A stretch of DNA of 64,000 bases from Xylophilus sp. GOD-11R (GTDB lineage Bacteria > Pseudomonadota > Gammaproteobacteria > Burkholderiales > Burkholderiaceae_C): NCBI RefSeq assembly GCF_033546935.1, contig NZ_CP137854.1:3720001-3784000 (forward strand), read 5' to 3'. The notes below the pieces were generated by a model. That model worked only from the letters and a program-made list of their open reading frames with translations. It had not been told where the DNA came from and did no database searches. Both the position numbers and the translations under genes were made by a program. Positions within the stretch are counted from its first letter, which is position 1. Every line of letters starts with the position of its first letter. Shown here in pieces: positions 34,416 through 44,308 of the stretch.

Positions 34416-35408
34416 TCAGTCGGCCGTGATGCCAGCCTCAGAAACGAGTTTTCGATAACCCTCTTCCTTGGCTCGATAGAACTGGTCGAATTGCGCCGGC
34501 GTGGCGTCGGGGGCCAGGGACTGACCGAGCGATTCGAACTTGGCTGCGAGCTTGGGATCGATCTTTGCGGTCCGCATCGCGTCGACCAGGCGAATGCGCA
34601 CCGCCATGGGCGTGCCGGCCGGCGCGACCAGGCCGATGAAGAGTTCCGAGCTGGCGCCGGGATAGCCCAGCTCGCGAAAGGTCGGCACGTCGGGAAAAGC
34701 CTGAACCCGTGACTCCGAACTGACCGCGATGGCGCGCATCTTTCCAGCCTTGAGCAATTCATGAAACGAAGTAGCCGTGCCCATCGTGAAGTCGATGCGG
34801 CCGGCCAGCAGGTCGGGAATGATCGCCGTCACGCCCTTGAACGGCACGTGGATCACCTCGATGCGCGCCTGCCGCGCCAGCTGCACCACCGGCAGGTGCG
34901 ATGTACCGCCCACGCCGGTGGAGCCGTACGACAGCCTGCCAGGCGAACGCCGGGCGGATTCGACCAGGTCCGCCAACGACCTGATCGGCGAAGCCGCCGG
35001 CACCACCAGCAGCAACGGCGAGCGCGCCAGCTCGCCAATGCCGGCGAAGTCGCGTGCCGCGTCGTAGCCGGCGCTCTTGTTGAGCAAGGGCGCCGTGAGG
35101 AAGGTGTCGGCAAAAGACATCAGCGCATAACCGTCCGGCGGCAGCGCTGCAACCTTGCGGGCGGCCACGATGGTGCTGGCTCCCGGCACGTTCTCCACCA
35201 CCATCGGCTGACCCAGGTAGGTGCCCATGCGCTCGGCGAATTCGCGGCTGGCGATATCCACCAGGCCACCTGCCACGCTGGCCACGTAGAGGCGGATCGG
35301 CCGCTCCGGATAGCCGGCGGCGAGGGCGACGTGCGCGGGCACCACTGCCGCCATGGCTGGAACGGTGGCGAGCCGGAGAACCCGGCGTCGGTCGATGAGG
35401 TTCATCAT
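34416..35408 (-). CDS. TctC/Bug-family substrate-binding protein
   Basis: A 330-residue periplasmic binding protein. The N-terminus carries RRRVLRLATVPAMAAVVPAH, which looks Tat/Sec-like, with cleavage near ALAAG. Bug motifs: PIRLYVASVAGGLVDIA, VENVPGASTIVAARKV, HVPFKGVTAIIPDLL and PTFRELGYPG. ATG at 35408 and 35405 overlap the amidohydrolase stop, and the AGGAGAC ribosome-binding site lies within the end of that gene, so they are co-transcribed. The ligand is probably the amidohydrolase substrate. Confidence 0.92.
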   Translation of the reverse strand: MMNLIDRRRVLRLATVPAMAAVVPAHVALAAGYPERPIRLYVASVAGGLVDIASREFAERMGTYLGQPMVVENVPGASTIVAARKVAALPPDGYALMSFADTFLTAPLLNKSAGYDAARDFAGIGELARSPLLLVVPAASPIRSLADLVESARRSPGRLSYGSTGVGGTSHLPVVQLARQARIEVIHVPFKGVTAIIPDLLAGRIDFTMGTATSFHELLKAGKMRAIAVSSESRVQAFPDVPTFRELGYPGASSELFIGLVAPAGTPMAVRIRLVDAMRTAKIDPKLAAKFESLGQSLAPDATPAQFDQFYRAKEEGYRKLVSEAGITAD

Positions 35409-36556
35409 GTCTCCTCGCCCTGCAGGGCTGTTTCAGTGGGTGTCGCATCGCCGGCCGGCTGGTCTGCAGGCGCGATTCGGTAAATCCGTCGGGCGGTGCC
35501 GCTGAAGAGCGCCGAACGTTCCTGCTGGGAGCATCCAGCGGTAAGGCGCTTGAACACGTTCCAGACGGTGCCGAAGCCCAAACCGGCCTTGTCCACCGGG
35601 AAGTTCGACGAGACCATGCACCGATCGACACCGAACAACTCGACGCACGGCTCGATATAGGGGCGCCACAGATCGGCCAGAGCCTCCGAGCCGAGGGGGC
35701 GCTCGGCGCGCGAATAGTCGTAGCTGGCCAGGTTGATCAGAATCCCGCCAAGCTTTACGCAGGCGTTCGGGCAGCGCGCCAGTTCGGTCATGTGAGCCAG
35801 CCAATCCGCGTGCACCTGCGCCTGCCGGCCGGCATAGGCGCCGTGGCCCACAGGGCTGCCGCAATGCACCAGTACGAGGGACACGTCGGGATGGGCGCGT
35901 GCGAGGGCGGTAACGTCCGGAATCTGTGGATGGAACACGCTTGCGTCGAAGGACAGGCCGAGTGCCGCAAGCTCGCGCATGCCTCGGTTGAAATCGGGGT
36001 CACGGTAGAGATGTGGCCGGTCGGCGCAGTACCGGCCACGTACCGCCGGGTCGGCGTCCCATTTGCCGAGTTGGCGCACGCCGCGAAAACGGCCGTTGCC
36101 GGCTTTCACGTGCGCTTCCAGCGCCTCGCGGGTGCGCTCACCCAGGGTCAGCTCGCCATGGCCGACGATGACCGCGGCAACCCGCGAGTCGGTGAAGGCA
36201 CCGCTGTCGGCCATGGCAGCCTGACCGACGGCGAACTCGGTCTCGCCCACGCAGCGCAGATGCGCCGGGCCACGCGCGCGGTACATGTGAAAGCACTCTT
36301 CGTAAACCGAGGCCTCGATGCGATGACCGCAATTCGCGGCATCGCCGGCGTAGTCTTCGACGTAATAGCGCGCCCCGCCCGGCGGATGCCAGAGATGCAT
36401 GTGCGCGTCGACGATGGGCAGTGCCGGGTCCAGCGTCGGCTCCTGCTCGGCGAGCGCCAGCCAAGCCGGGCGCGGGGCATGGATCTGCGCGAAGACAGCC
36501 CGGCCCGCGTTGTCGGCCGAAACAGGCGATGGAGAAGAAATGGAGTCGCCGGTCAT
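35405..36556 (-). CDS. Amidohydrolase family protein
   Basis: A 383-residue TIM-barrel hydrolase of the amidohydrolase_2 group. The first metal-binding motif is VDAHMHLWHPPGGARYY. Further motifs are the mid-barrel His segment LVLVHCGSPVGHG and the terminal Asp-bearing SSNFPVDKAGLGFGTV. Such enzymes hydrolyse lactones or decarboxylate aromatic acids (for example 2-pyrone-4,6-dicarbaldehyde hydrolase relatives). It lies between two TctC genes in one operon, with only 5 bp to the upstream gene. Exact substrate unknown. Confidence 0.88.
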   Translation of the reverse strand: MTGDSISSPSPVSADNAGRAVFAQIHAPRPAWLALAEQEPTLDPALPIVDAHMHLWHPPGGARYYVEDYAGDAANCGHRIEASVYEECFHMYRARGPAHLRCVGETEFAVGQAAMADSGAFTDSRVAAVIVGHGELTLGERTREALEAHVKAGNGRFRGVRQLGKWDADPAVRGRYCADRPHLYRDPDFNRGMRELAALGLSFDASVFHPQIPDVTALARAHPDVSLVLVHCGSPVGHGAYAGRQAQVHADWLAHMTELARCPNACVKLGGILINLASYDYSRAERPLGSEALADLWRPYIEPCVELFGVDRCMVSSNFPVDKAGLGFGTVWNVFKRLTAGCSQQERSALFSGTARRIYRIAPADQPAGDATPTETALQGEET

Positions 36557-36561
36557 CACCT

Positions 36562-37611
36562 TCAGTCCAGCTTCACGTCGGCGGCGACTACGCGCGCCTG
36601 GTAGATGCTCGCGGCCCTGGCGAGGTATTGCGAAAACTCCCGTGGATCGTCGCCGATGGCGAAGCATCCGTAACGCACGATCTCGCGTTCGGCGAAGACC
36701 GGTTCGGCCACGATGGCCTTCACGTCGGTGGCAATCTTGGCAACCACGTCGAGCGGGGTGCCGGCCGGTGCGACCACCGCGGTCAGCGCCTGCACCACCA
36801 CGTCGTAGCCGAGCTCGGCAAGCGTGGGCGTGTCGGCCAGGACCGGCAAGCGCCGGGCGCTGGTCGCCGCGAGCGGCCGCAGGGTATTGGACTTGAGAAA
36901 GGGCTCGGCCACCGACAACGGCACTGCTGTCATGTCGACATCGCCAGCGAGAACCGCCTGCATGGCCGGCCCGCCGCCCTTGTAAGGCGCATGGATGAAC
37001 TTTACGCCGGCCTTCACCGCCAGCCAGTTGAGCGCCTGATGGATGTGACCGCCGGGGCCGTTGGACGAATAGCTCACCTTGCCCGGATCGCGCCGCGCCG
37101 CGTCGAGCAACTGCGCCACGTTCTGGTAGGGACTGTTGGCCCGCACCACCATGACCATCGGCGCGTCCATCGTCCGGATGATCGGCAGCAGGCCCTTCAC
37201 CGGGTCGTAGGGCAGCTTGTGGAACAGAAACTGGTTGCTCAGCAGCGCCTGGTCGGTCGACAACAGCAAGGTGTAGCCATCAGGCTTGGCGCTGGCGACC
37301 GCTGCGGCGCCGACGATCTCCGAGCCGCCGGGCCGGTTGTCGACGAAGACTTCGCGCTTCCATTTCTCGCTGAGCTTCTGCGCCAGCGCCCGTGCGAAGA
37401 CGTCGGTGGAGCCGCCTGGCGCATAGCCGACGATGAGCCGCACCGGCTGCGACGGATAGACGTCGGCGGCCAGGGCCGCCGGCGGCAGCGCCGACAACAG
37501 CAGCGCAGTCAGCCAGGAGCCGATCCGGACGGCCATTCGCTTGGCGAAATGGCCAGCGTGTCGTGCGCTCAGCCATGCGGCCGACACACGCCGCGAGTTG
37601 GATGAATCCAT
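36562..37611 (-). CDS. TctC/Bug-family substrate-binding protein
   Basis: A 349-residue binding protein with a long signal region (basic KRMAVRIGSW then hydrophobic LTALLLSALPPAALA, cleavage before ADVYPSQ). Bug motifs: PVRLIVGYAPGGSTDVFAR, VDNRPGGSEIVGAAAV, HAPYKGGGPAMQAVLAGDV and PTLAELGYDV. Start at 37611. It is followed 5 bp later by the amidohydrolase gene, so a three-gene unit TctC-amidohydrolase-TctC is likely. Confidence 0.92.
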   Translation of the reverse strand: MDSSNSRRVSAAWLSARHAGHFAKRMAVRIGSWLTALLLSALPPAALAADVYPSQPVRLIVGYAPGGSTDVFARALAQKLSEKWKREVFVDNRPGGSEIVGAAAVASAKPDGYTLLLSTDQALLSNQFLFHKLPYDPVKGLLPIIRTMDAPMVMVVRANSPYQNVAQLLDAARRDPGKVSYSSNGPGGHIHQALNWLAVKAGVKFIHAPYKGGGPAMQAVLAGDVDMTAVPLSVAEPFLKSNTLRPLAATSARRLPVLADTPTLAELGYDVVVQALTAVVAPAGTPLDVVAKIATDVKAIVAEPVFAEREIVRYGCFAIGDDPREFSQYLARAASIYQARVVAADVKLD

Positions 37612-37766
37612 GTTGCTGTCTCCAGGTTGTTCTTCTCGCCCATGACCGGCGGCGGCAGTCGCTGCATTTTTCCGGTCCGCCGGAGGTGGCGGTGTCGGGT
37701 TTTCTGACACCGCCTTAAGCGTTGGCTAAACGAGGGTTTGTGCCAACGCGACGAAGTGCAGCCGGT

Positions 37767-38780
37767 CTACTGCTTGACCATGTTCTGCTCGGCCGCGAGC
37801 TTCTTCATGTCGGCCACTTCGCGCGCCAGATAGGCGTCGAATTCCTGCGGTTTCATGAAGGTGGTGTCGGCTCCCTCGGCGGCAAAGCGCTCTTTCAGGC
37901 TCTTGTCGGCCAGGGCGTGGCGCAGGGCGTCGGACAACCGCGCCACCACTGCCGGCGGCGTGCCCGACCGCACGACGAGGCCGAGCCAGAGTGTGTAGGT
38001 GTAGTCGACACCCTGCTCGACGAAAGTCGGCACGTCCCGCAGCGCGGCGATGCGCCGGGTGGAGCTCACCGCCAACGGCCGCAACTTGCCGGACTGCAGG
38101 TACGGCACCAGCCCGCTGTAGCCGCCGAACATCATCGAGACACGGCCGGCGACCAGGTCTGGATAGGCCGCGCCGGTGCCCTTGTAAAGCACGTTGGTGA
38201 GATCCAGGTTCTGGCTCTTCAGGAACAGCAGCGCCGAGATGTGGGGTGGCGCGCCGAGACCGCCGGAGGCGAAGCTGAGCTTCTCGATCCTTGCCCGTGC
38301 AATGAATTCCTGCAGGTTGCGACCAGGCTCCTCGCCGCCGATCACCATGACCTGGGGCGAGCGGGTCATCATGCCGATGCCCCTGAAATCGGCGAGAGGG
38401 TCGTAGCCGGGGTTGAGGTTGAGTTCGGGCAGGATCGTGAAGCCGTTGGCCTGCGCCAGCACGGTGTAGCCATCGGCCGGCGCGTCCTTTACGTACCGGG
38501 TGGCGACCAGCGTGTCGGCGCCGGGTCGGTTCTCTACCACCACCGGCTGTCCCAGGTACTCGCCCAGCTTCAACGAGACCAGCCGGGTCACGATGTCGAG
38601 CGCGCCACCGCTGGCCGACGAGACGACCATGCGGATCGGCTTGGCGGGATATTGCTCGCCCCCCTGGGACGCGGCGGCCTGCACGCCTGCTGACGGCAGC
38701 AGCAGGCACGCCGCCGCCAGCGCCGCGAGCCCAAGCAGGCAACGCCTCTTTGTTCGGGTCGTTCCCTTCGATGCCTTCAT
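37767..38780 (-). CDS. TctC/Bug-family substrate-binding protein
   Basis: A 337-residue binding protein. A signal peptide (KRRCLLGLAALAAACLLLPS, cleavage near VQAAAS) precedes PIRMVVSSASGGALDIVTR. Further motifs are VENRPGADTLVATRYVK, YKGTGAAYPDL and VPTFVEQGVDYTYTLW. It is the closest relative in the window of the 30777-31760 protein. It stands upstream of the 36562 gene with a 155-bp gap, so co-transcription is uncertain. Confidence 0.92.
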   Translation of the reverse strand: MKASKGTTRTKRRCLLGLAALAAACLLLPSAGVQAAASQGGEQYPAKPIRMVVSSASGGALDIVTRLVSLKLGEYLGQPVVVENRPGADTLVATRYVKDAPADGYTVLAQANGFTILPELNLNPGYDPLADFRGIGMMTRSPQVMVIGGEEPGRNLQEFIARARIEKLSFASGGLGAPPHISALLFLKSQNLDLTNVLYKGTGAAYPDLVAGRVSMMFGGYSGLVPYLQSGKLRPLAVSSTRRIAALRDVPTFVEQGVDYTYTLWLGLVVRSGTPPAVVARLSDALRHALADKSLKERFAAEGADTTFMKPQEFDAYLAREVADMKKLAAEQNMVKQ

Positions 38781-38833
38781 GTCTTGTCTCCATCCTTCTT
38801 TTTGTTTCGACGCGGCCGATGCCGTACGCGCCC

Positions 38834-39679
38834 CTAGTCGTCTGCCATGGTCGACAGCGAAAGCTCCTCCCAGCGGTCGAACTCCACCTCTACCGAGCGC
38901 ACCTGCTCTCGTAACGCATCGATGCAATCGCGGCCCAGCGGCAGGCGCAGCGGCGGCTCGTCGGCAGCCACCAGGCGGCACATGGCGGGGCCGAACTTGG
39001 CAGGATCGCTTTCCTGCTTGCCGTGCCGCTCGTTCACGTATCGGGAAATGCGCAGGTTGGCGGCGGCATAGTCGCCGTCTTCGCCCAGGGCCGTAACCAG
39101 CGAGGGGCCGGCGAAGTCGCTGCGGAAACCGCCCGGCTCGACGATGGTCACGCGAATGCCGAGTTCACGTGTCTCGGCCTGGACCGACTCCGAAAAACCC
39201 TCCACCGCGAACTTGGAGGCGCAATACATCGAGAAGCCGGTCACGCCGATGAAACCGGCCTTGGACGACAGGTTGATGATGTGGCCCGACCGTTGGCGCC
39301 GCATGATGGGCAGCACCGCCTTGGTCATTTCCACCAGCCCGAAGAAGTTGACCTCGAACATCGCTCGGTATTTGTCGACCGGCGTGGCTTCGGCCACCGC
39401 CATCAGGCCGTAGCCGGCGTTGTTGACCAGCACGTCGATGCGGCCGAAGGCCTGCTCGGCCAGCGCAACCACCTCGGCGAAACGGTGGTGATCGCGGGCG
39501 TCGAGGTGAATGGCGCGAAAGCGGTCCGGGTACTCGGCCGACAGCACGTGGCTGCCGTCGGCGGCCAGCACCGTCACGACGACCTGGTCGCCCTGTTCCA
39601 GAGCCGCCTTGGCGGTGGAAAGGCCGAGGCCCTTGTCCGCGCCTGTGATCAGCCACGTGCGCTTGCGCTGTCCTGTCAT
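38834..39679 (-). CDS. SDR-family oxidoreductase
   Basis: A 281-residue short-chain dehydrogenase with TWLITGADKGLGLSTAKAAL (cofactor), VLVNNAGYGLMAVAEA, catalytic Ser in INLSSKAGFIGVTG and YCASKFAVEGFSE. It resembles classical NADP-dependent SDRs of the retinol/oxidoreductase type with a long C-terminus. It follows the aldehyde dehydrogenase gene by 37 bp, probably as an operon. Substrate unknown. Confidence 0.9.
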   Translation of the reverse strand: MTGQRKRTWLITGADKGLGLSTAKAALEQGDQVVVTVLAADGSHVLSAEYPDRFRAIHLDARDHHRFAEVVALAEQAFGRIDVLVNNAGYGLMAVAEATPVDKYRAMFEVNFFGLVEMTKAVLPIMRRQRSGHIINLSSKAGFIGVTGFSMYCASKFAVEGFSESVQAETRELGIRVTIVEPGGFRSDFAGPSLVTALGEDGDYAAANLRISRYVNERHGKQESDPAKFGPAMCRLVAADEPPLRLPLGRDCIDALREQVRSVEVEFDRWEELSLSTMADD

Positions 39680-39716
39680 GACATATCTCCTTTGGTTGTT
39701 CGGGTCCGGTTGATCG

Positions 39717-41195
39717 CTAGACGGGCCGCGTGTTCAACAGCACCGTGCGGGTGGTGGTGTAGGGCTCCAGGCTCTGTGCCCCGCCCTCACGGCCTATGCC
39801 GCTTTCCTTCACACCGCCGAAGGGCGTGTCGGGGCCGCAGCTGCCGAAGTGGTTGATCGACAGCACGCCGCAGTCGAGCTCCTGGCTGAAGCGCTCGGCT
39901 TCTTCCATGGAGTTGGTGAAGGCGTAGGCGGCCAGGCCCGTCGGCAGGCCGTTGGCCATCGCGATGCCCGCGTTCATGTTGTCGACGGCCACGCACAGGG
40001 CAAGCGGGCCGAAGGGTTCCTCGTGCAGGGCGCGGGCCTCGGCCGGCACCTCGGCCAGTACCGTCGGTGCGTAGAAGAAACCACGCTCGCCGATGCGGTG
40101 CCCACCCGCTGCGACGCGCGCCCCGCGGGCGCGGGCGTCTTCCACCAAAGACTCGATGGCCTGCACGCGCCGGGCGTTGACCAACGGCCCCATCTGCACA
40201 CCCGGCGCGAAACCGTCGCCCACCACGAAGTCGCGGGCGACCTGGGCGAATGCGTTCACGAAGGCGTCATAGCTGCGCCGGTGCACGATGAAGCGCGTGG
40301 GCGAAGCGCAGATCTGGCCAGCCATGCGCATCTTGGCGGTGCCCGCCAGACGACCGACGGCGGCTGCATCGACATGCTCGCCCACCAGCACCGGCGCATG
40401 GCCGCCGAGTTCCATCAGCACCGGTTTCATGGCCTGAGCGGCCAAGGCCGTCAGGCGTTTGCCGACGGCCACCGAGCCGGTAAGCGTGACCATGCGGATG
40501 ACGGGCGAGGCGATCAGCGTGGTGGAGACGAGATCCGGCTCGCCGAACACGAGATTGAGCACACCCGGAGGCAGGCCGGCGTCGATGAAGCACTGCACGA
40601 AGGCACAGGCGGTGCCGGGGGTTTCCTCGGCCGCCTTGATGATCACCGAACAGCCCGCCGCCAGAGCGCCGCTGATCTTGCGGCCGGGCGAGCTGATCGG
40701 CACGTTCCACGGCGTGAAGGCCGCCACCGGGCCGATCGGCAGGCGCAGCACCGACTGCCGCATCCGCGGCCCCGCCGGCACGACGCTCCCGTAAAGGCGC
40801 TGGGCCTCGGCGGCGTCCCATTCGAGGAAGGTGCTGGCGCGCTGCACCTCGTTTCGGGCATCGGCGATTGGCTTGCCCTGCTCCAGCGTGATGGTCCGGG
40901 CGATCGTTTCGGACCGCTCCCTCACCAGCGCGCAGGCCCGCATCAGCAGCTGCGCACGCTCGATCGGCAGGACTCGCCGCCATTGCTCGAAGCCGTCCTG
41001 CGCGGCCTCCAGCGCCAGCGCCAAATCAGCCGGCGTGGCGCCGGGCACCGGGCCGAGCGGGGTCTCGTCGCTGGGATTGACCACCTGCCGGCAGGCGGGT
41101 CGGTCGTGAATCCATTGGCCGGCGATGTGGAGTCCGACAGCGGGGTAATCCACGGCCGTGCGGATCTTCTCTATCGCGATGTCGTCGCTGTACAT
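39717..41195 (-). CDS. NAD(P)-dependent succinate-semialdehyde dehydrogenase-like ALDH
   Basis: A 492-residue aldehyde dehydrogenase. Motifs: FTPWNVPISSPGRKI, the cofactor motif TLTGSVAVGKRL, general base Glu in LMELGGHAPVL and catalytic Cys in RMAGQICASPTRF. C-terminal EEPFGPLAL and KESGIGREGG are as in GabD-type enzymes. Start 41195. It probably oxidises an aldehyde made by the SDR downstream or released from the same substrate; GabD-like specificity is inferred from motifs only. Confidence 0.88.
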   Translation of the reverse strand: MYSDDIAIEKIRTAVDYPAVGLHIAGQWIHDRPACRQVVNPSDETPLGPVPGATPADLALALEAAQDGFEQWRRVLPIERAQLLMRACALVRERSETIARTITLEQGKPIADARNEVQRASTFLEWDAAEAQRLYGSVVPAGPRMRQSVLRLPIGPVAAFTPWNVPISSPGRKISGALAAGCSVIIKAAEETPGTACAFVQCFIDAGLPPGVLNLVFGEPDLVSTTLIASPVIRMVTLTGSVAVGKRLTALAAQAMKPVLMELGGHAPVLVGEHVDAAAVGRLAGTAKMRMAGQICASPTRFIVHRRSYDAFVNAFAQVARDFVVGDGFAPGVQMGPLVNARRVQAIESLVEDARARGARVAAGGHRIGERGFFYAPTVLAEVPAEARALHEEPFGPLALCVAVDNMNAGIAMANGLPTGLAAYAFTNSMEEAERFSQELDCGVLSINHFGSCGPDTPFGGVKESGIGREGGAQSLEPYTTTRTVLLNTRPV

Positions 41196-41350
41196 GTCTC
41201 GTCTTTTTCGTGTCGAGCCCTCGGGGGGCGGCGTTGGCCAGTCTAGGGACGGGTCAGGGCCCGCGGTAGGGCAGAGGCACTGACGAGCTCTTCACTGCAT
41301 ATGAAGACCCCATGAGGACGCGGACGCGGCTCGGCAGGGCCGCGGTGCCG

Positions 41351-42292
41351 TCACCCTTCGACGAAACTGGCGCCCGGCCAATGACCGGCGTCGATCACCT
41401 GGCGGGCGGTGTCACGCAGCACGATTCGCGCGGCCAGCACGGCGGGCGATAGCTCCTCGTCGCGCAGGCTGACCATGGTGCTCAGGCGACAGGCATCGAT
41501 ATCGGCGATTTCGATGGAGCGCAGGGTGCCGGCGGGCAGGCGCACGATGGCCGCGCCGGGTTGGATGGTGGCACCGAGCCCGGCGCGGACCGCGTCGAGC
41601 AATACCGGCAGGCCGTCGATTTCCATCGCCACCTGCGGCACGCACTGCACCCGCGCGAACGCGGCGTCCACGTCGTGCCGCACGCCGAGCGAGCCGAGCA
41701 CCAGCGGCATGGCGGTGATGTCGCGGATCTCCACGCGCTTTTCCGGTAACGCCAGCATCTCGGGCATCTGACGCGAGCCGATCAGGAAAAGCCGCTCGCG
41801 CACCAGCGGCACCGCATGGCCCCGACGCGCGGTGACCGCGTCGAACAACATCGCCAGGTCGAGCTGGCGCGAGTCGAACATGGCCGAGAGGTTGGACGAC
41901 AGACTTTCAACCAAGCGCAGCCGCACGTCCGGATAACGGTTGCGCATGGCCTGCATGTAAGGTAAAGCCAGCACGGCCGCGGTGGAAGGCGCGAGCCCCA
42001 GGCTCACATGACCTGACAGCCGTGCCTGCTGCGCCGCCACGATGGCGTCGTCGACATGGCGCAGCGCGAGTTGCGCCTGGCGGTAAAAGGCCAACCCGGC
42101 GTCGGTGGCGAGCACGCCCATCGGCGAGCGATGCAACAGACGCGTGGACAGCTCGGTCTCCAGGCGGCCGATCTGCTGGCTGAGCGCGGAAGTGACCAGA
42201 TCGAACTCCTTCGCGGCGCGCCCGAAGCTGCCGAGATCGACCACACGAATGAAGTAGCGAAGCTGGCGAAGTTCCAAGGTGTCCGGCTGCAC
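41351..42292 (-). CDS. LysR-family transcriptional regulator (NAC/CbbR-type)
   Basis: A 313-residue LysR regulator: HTH ELRQLRYFIRVVDLGSFGR...TSALSQQIGRLETELS and an effector domain. It lies on the same strand between selB (95 bp upstream) and the aldehyde dehydrogenase gene (155 bp downstream). It could regulate the aldehyde dehydrogenase/SDR genes. It is probably not part of the selenium system. Confidence 0.9.
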   Translation of the reverse strand: MQPDTLELRQLRYFIRVVDLGSFGRAAKEFDLVTSALSQQIGRLETELSTRLLHRSPMGVLATDAGLAFYRQAQLALRHVDDAIVAAQQARLSGHVSLGLAPSTAAVLALPYMQAMRNRYPDVRLRLVESLSSNLSAMFDSRQLDLAMLFDAVTARRGHAVPLVRERLFLIGSRQMPEMLALPEKRVEIRDITAMPLVLGSLGVRHDVDAAFARVQCVPQVAMEIDGLPVLLDAVRAGLGATIQPGAAIVRLPAGTLRSIEIADIDACRLSTMVSLRDEELSPAVLAARIVLRDTARQVIDAGHWPGASFVEG

Positions 42293-42387
42293 GACGCGTT
42301 ATTCGGAACCGAGCATTGTGCAGACAAGGGGTCGTGCGAAGTGAAGGCATTTACCCGTCGTGCAGGGGTCGCGTATGCCTGTGAGCA

Positions 42388-44289
42388 TCAGCCGTCCGGC
42401 CCGGTACACCGTCGCAGGTCGCCCGAGCGCCGGGTGACGCCGATACGGTCCAGATGCTCCAGCACCTCGATCGCGAGGTTGCGCCCCACCGCCGCCGCGT
42501 CACGGAAGCCGGCCGCCCCGAAACCGCCCCCGGCCTGCTCGCGGTCCAGCGTGCGGGCCAGGTCGGCGAAGGTATGCACGGTTTCTGCCAGCGCAAAACG
42601 TTCGCCGCTCAGCCGCACGACCGGTCCGGTCTCGCTCTTGCGGTGCAGGAACTCGCGCAGCTGCTGGTAAGGCACACCCGAGGCTTTCGCCAGCTGCCGC
42701 ACCGCCGGCACCGCGTGGCCGGCTTGCATCAGATGCGGCCGCACGCGCTGCCATACCGCCGTGTCGCGCGGGTTATCGGTGGGGTCGTGGCCTACCAGGC
42801 GCAGACGCATCGCGTCCAACCCCACCACACCGGGCGGCAGTTGCCGGCGCAGCAGCGCCACGAAGCGCTCGCCCGGCATAGAACGCGCCAGTTCGCCGCG
42901 CAGTGCCCCCGGTGGCATGCCAGCCTCGGCAGGTTGCTCGGCATGGAAACGTGCCAGCCGCAAGGGCGTCTCACGCATCAGCCGCTCTACCGTCGGCGCT
43001 GGCAGCGCCACCGGGCCGGGGGCCTGCACCAGCACCGCGTCGGGTGGCAACGCGGCCTGCACCTGAGCAGGCCGCAGGTTGAACACACGTGCCACCCAGG
43101 CCAGGTCGAGCCCGGCGTCATCGATCGCCAGCAGTTCCGGCAGTGCATCCTTCGCACCGCCACGAGACAGTGCCTGCAGCACCTTGGCGCGGCGTTCGGC
43201 CCGAGTTGGCCCGGGCTCGGAGTCCAACACTACGCCGCCGGCCAAGGTGATGCTTGCCGACTGGTCGCGCAGCACGATGCGGTCGCCGTGGGCAGCATGC
43301 ACAGGCCGCGCAAGCCGCAGCTGCGCGAAGCCCGACTCACCCGGCGCGATGCCCGCGCCCCGGGGCAACGCCAGCCGCGCCGGCACGTCTGCGGCACCGA
43401 CGTGTACATGCAGCTGCGCCCAGTGGCGCAGCGCGGCGGGTGCGGAGTCCAGCACTCGCAGGCGGATGTCCAGGGTCTGCACGGGCTGCACCGGCTGGCG
43501 GGCCGGGGCCTCGACCAGCCAGTCGCCCCGGCGGACCTCGCTGCGTTCGATGCGCGAAAGGTTCACCGCACAGCGTTCACCCGCGCGCGCTCTCTCCACC
43601 GTGCCGCCGTGGCGTTGCAGCTTGCGCACCCGTGCCGGCTTGCCCGAAGGTGCGATCAGCAACTGGTCACCAGAGGCCAGCGAACCGGCGATGACGGTGC
43701 CGGTCACCACCGTTCCGCTGCCGGCGATGGTGAATGCGCGGTCCACCACGTAGCGCAGTGGCTGCGTGTCAGTACCGTCGTCCCGGCGCCAGGCGGTCGC
43801 AACTCCGGTGAGGTGGTCGCGCAGCAGATCCAGGCCATGCCGCGTGGGCGCGCTGAATTCCAGCAGCGCGGCGTGCCGCAACACCGTGCCGCGTACCAGT
43901 GCGCGCAACTCGTCGCGCACGTGGGCCAACCGGTCCTCGTCGACCCGATCGCACTTGGTGATGACCAGCGTGCCGCCGGCCACGCCGAGGAGGTCCACGA
44001 TCTGCAGGTGTTCGCGGGTCTGCGGCATCACGCCGTCGTCGGCGGCCACCACCAACAGCACATGCCCCACCGCATAGACGCCGCCGAGCATGTTGCGAAC
44101 GAAACGCTCGTGGCCGGGCACGTCGACGAACGCGACGGTGTGGCCCGCCAGCTCGCAATGGGCGAAGCCGGGCTCGATCGAAATGCCGCGCGCCTTCTCT
44201 TCGGGCAGGCGATCGGTGTCCACCCCGGTGAGCAGGCCCACCAACGTGGTCTTGCCGTGGTCGATGTGACCGGCCGTAGCGATGATCAC
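42388..44289 (-). CDS. selB: Selenocysteine-specific elongation factor SelB
   Basis: A 633-residue translation factor that brings Sec-tRNA(Sec) to UGA codons marked by a SECIS. The GTPase domain shows G1 AGHIDHGKTTL (6-16), DVPGHERF (56-63) and TKCD (111-114). The C-terminus carries the winged-helix repeats that bind SECIS RNA (region ending HTFADLARTLDREQ...FRDAAAVGRNLAIEVLEHLD). The GTG at 44289 puts the P-loop at the family's usual position. It is 19 bp downstream of the reductase gene and near tRNA-Sec. With the UGA selenoprotein it makes a functional Sec-decoding unit; selA and selD are not here. Confidence 0.97.
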   Translation of the reverse strand: MIIATAGHIDHGKTTLVGLLTGVDTDRLPEEKARGISIEPGFAHCELAGHTVAFVDVPGHERFVRNMLGGVYAVGHVLLVVAADDGVMPQTREHLQIVDLLGVAGGTLVITKCDRVDEDRLAHVRDELRALVRGTVLRHAALLEFSAPTRHGLDLLRDHLTGVATAWRRDDGTDTQPLRYVVDRAFTIAGSGTVVTGTVIAGSLASGDQLLIAPSGKPARVRKLQRHGGTVERARAGERCAVNLSRIERSEVRRGDWLVEAPARQPVQPVQTLDIRLRVLDSAPAALRHWAQLHVHVGAADVPARLALPRGAGIAPGESGFAQLRLARPVHAAHGDRIVLRDQSASITLAGGVVLDSEPGPTRAERRAKVLQALSRGGAKDALPELLAIDDAGLDLAWVARVFNLRPAQVQAALPPDAVLVQAPGPVALPAPTVERLMRETPLRLARFHAEQPAEAGMPPGALRGELARSMPGERFVALLRRQLPPGVVGLDAMRLRLVGHDPTDNPRDTAVWQRVRPHLMQAGHAVPAVRQLAKASGVPYQQLREFLHRKSETGPVVRLSGERFALAETVHTFADLARTLDREQAGGGFGAAGFRDAAAVGRNLAIEVLEHLDRIGVTRRSGDLRRCTGPDG

Positions 44290-44308
44290 GGTACGCGCGC
44301 TCTCCAGC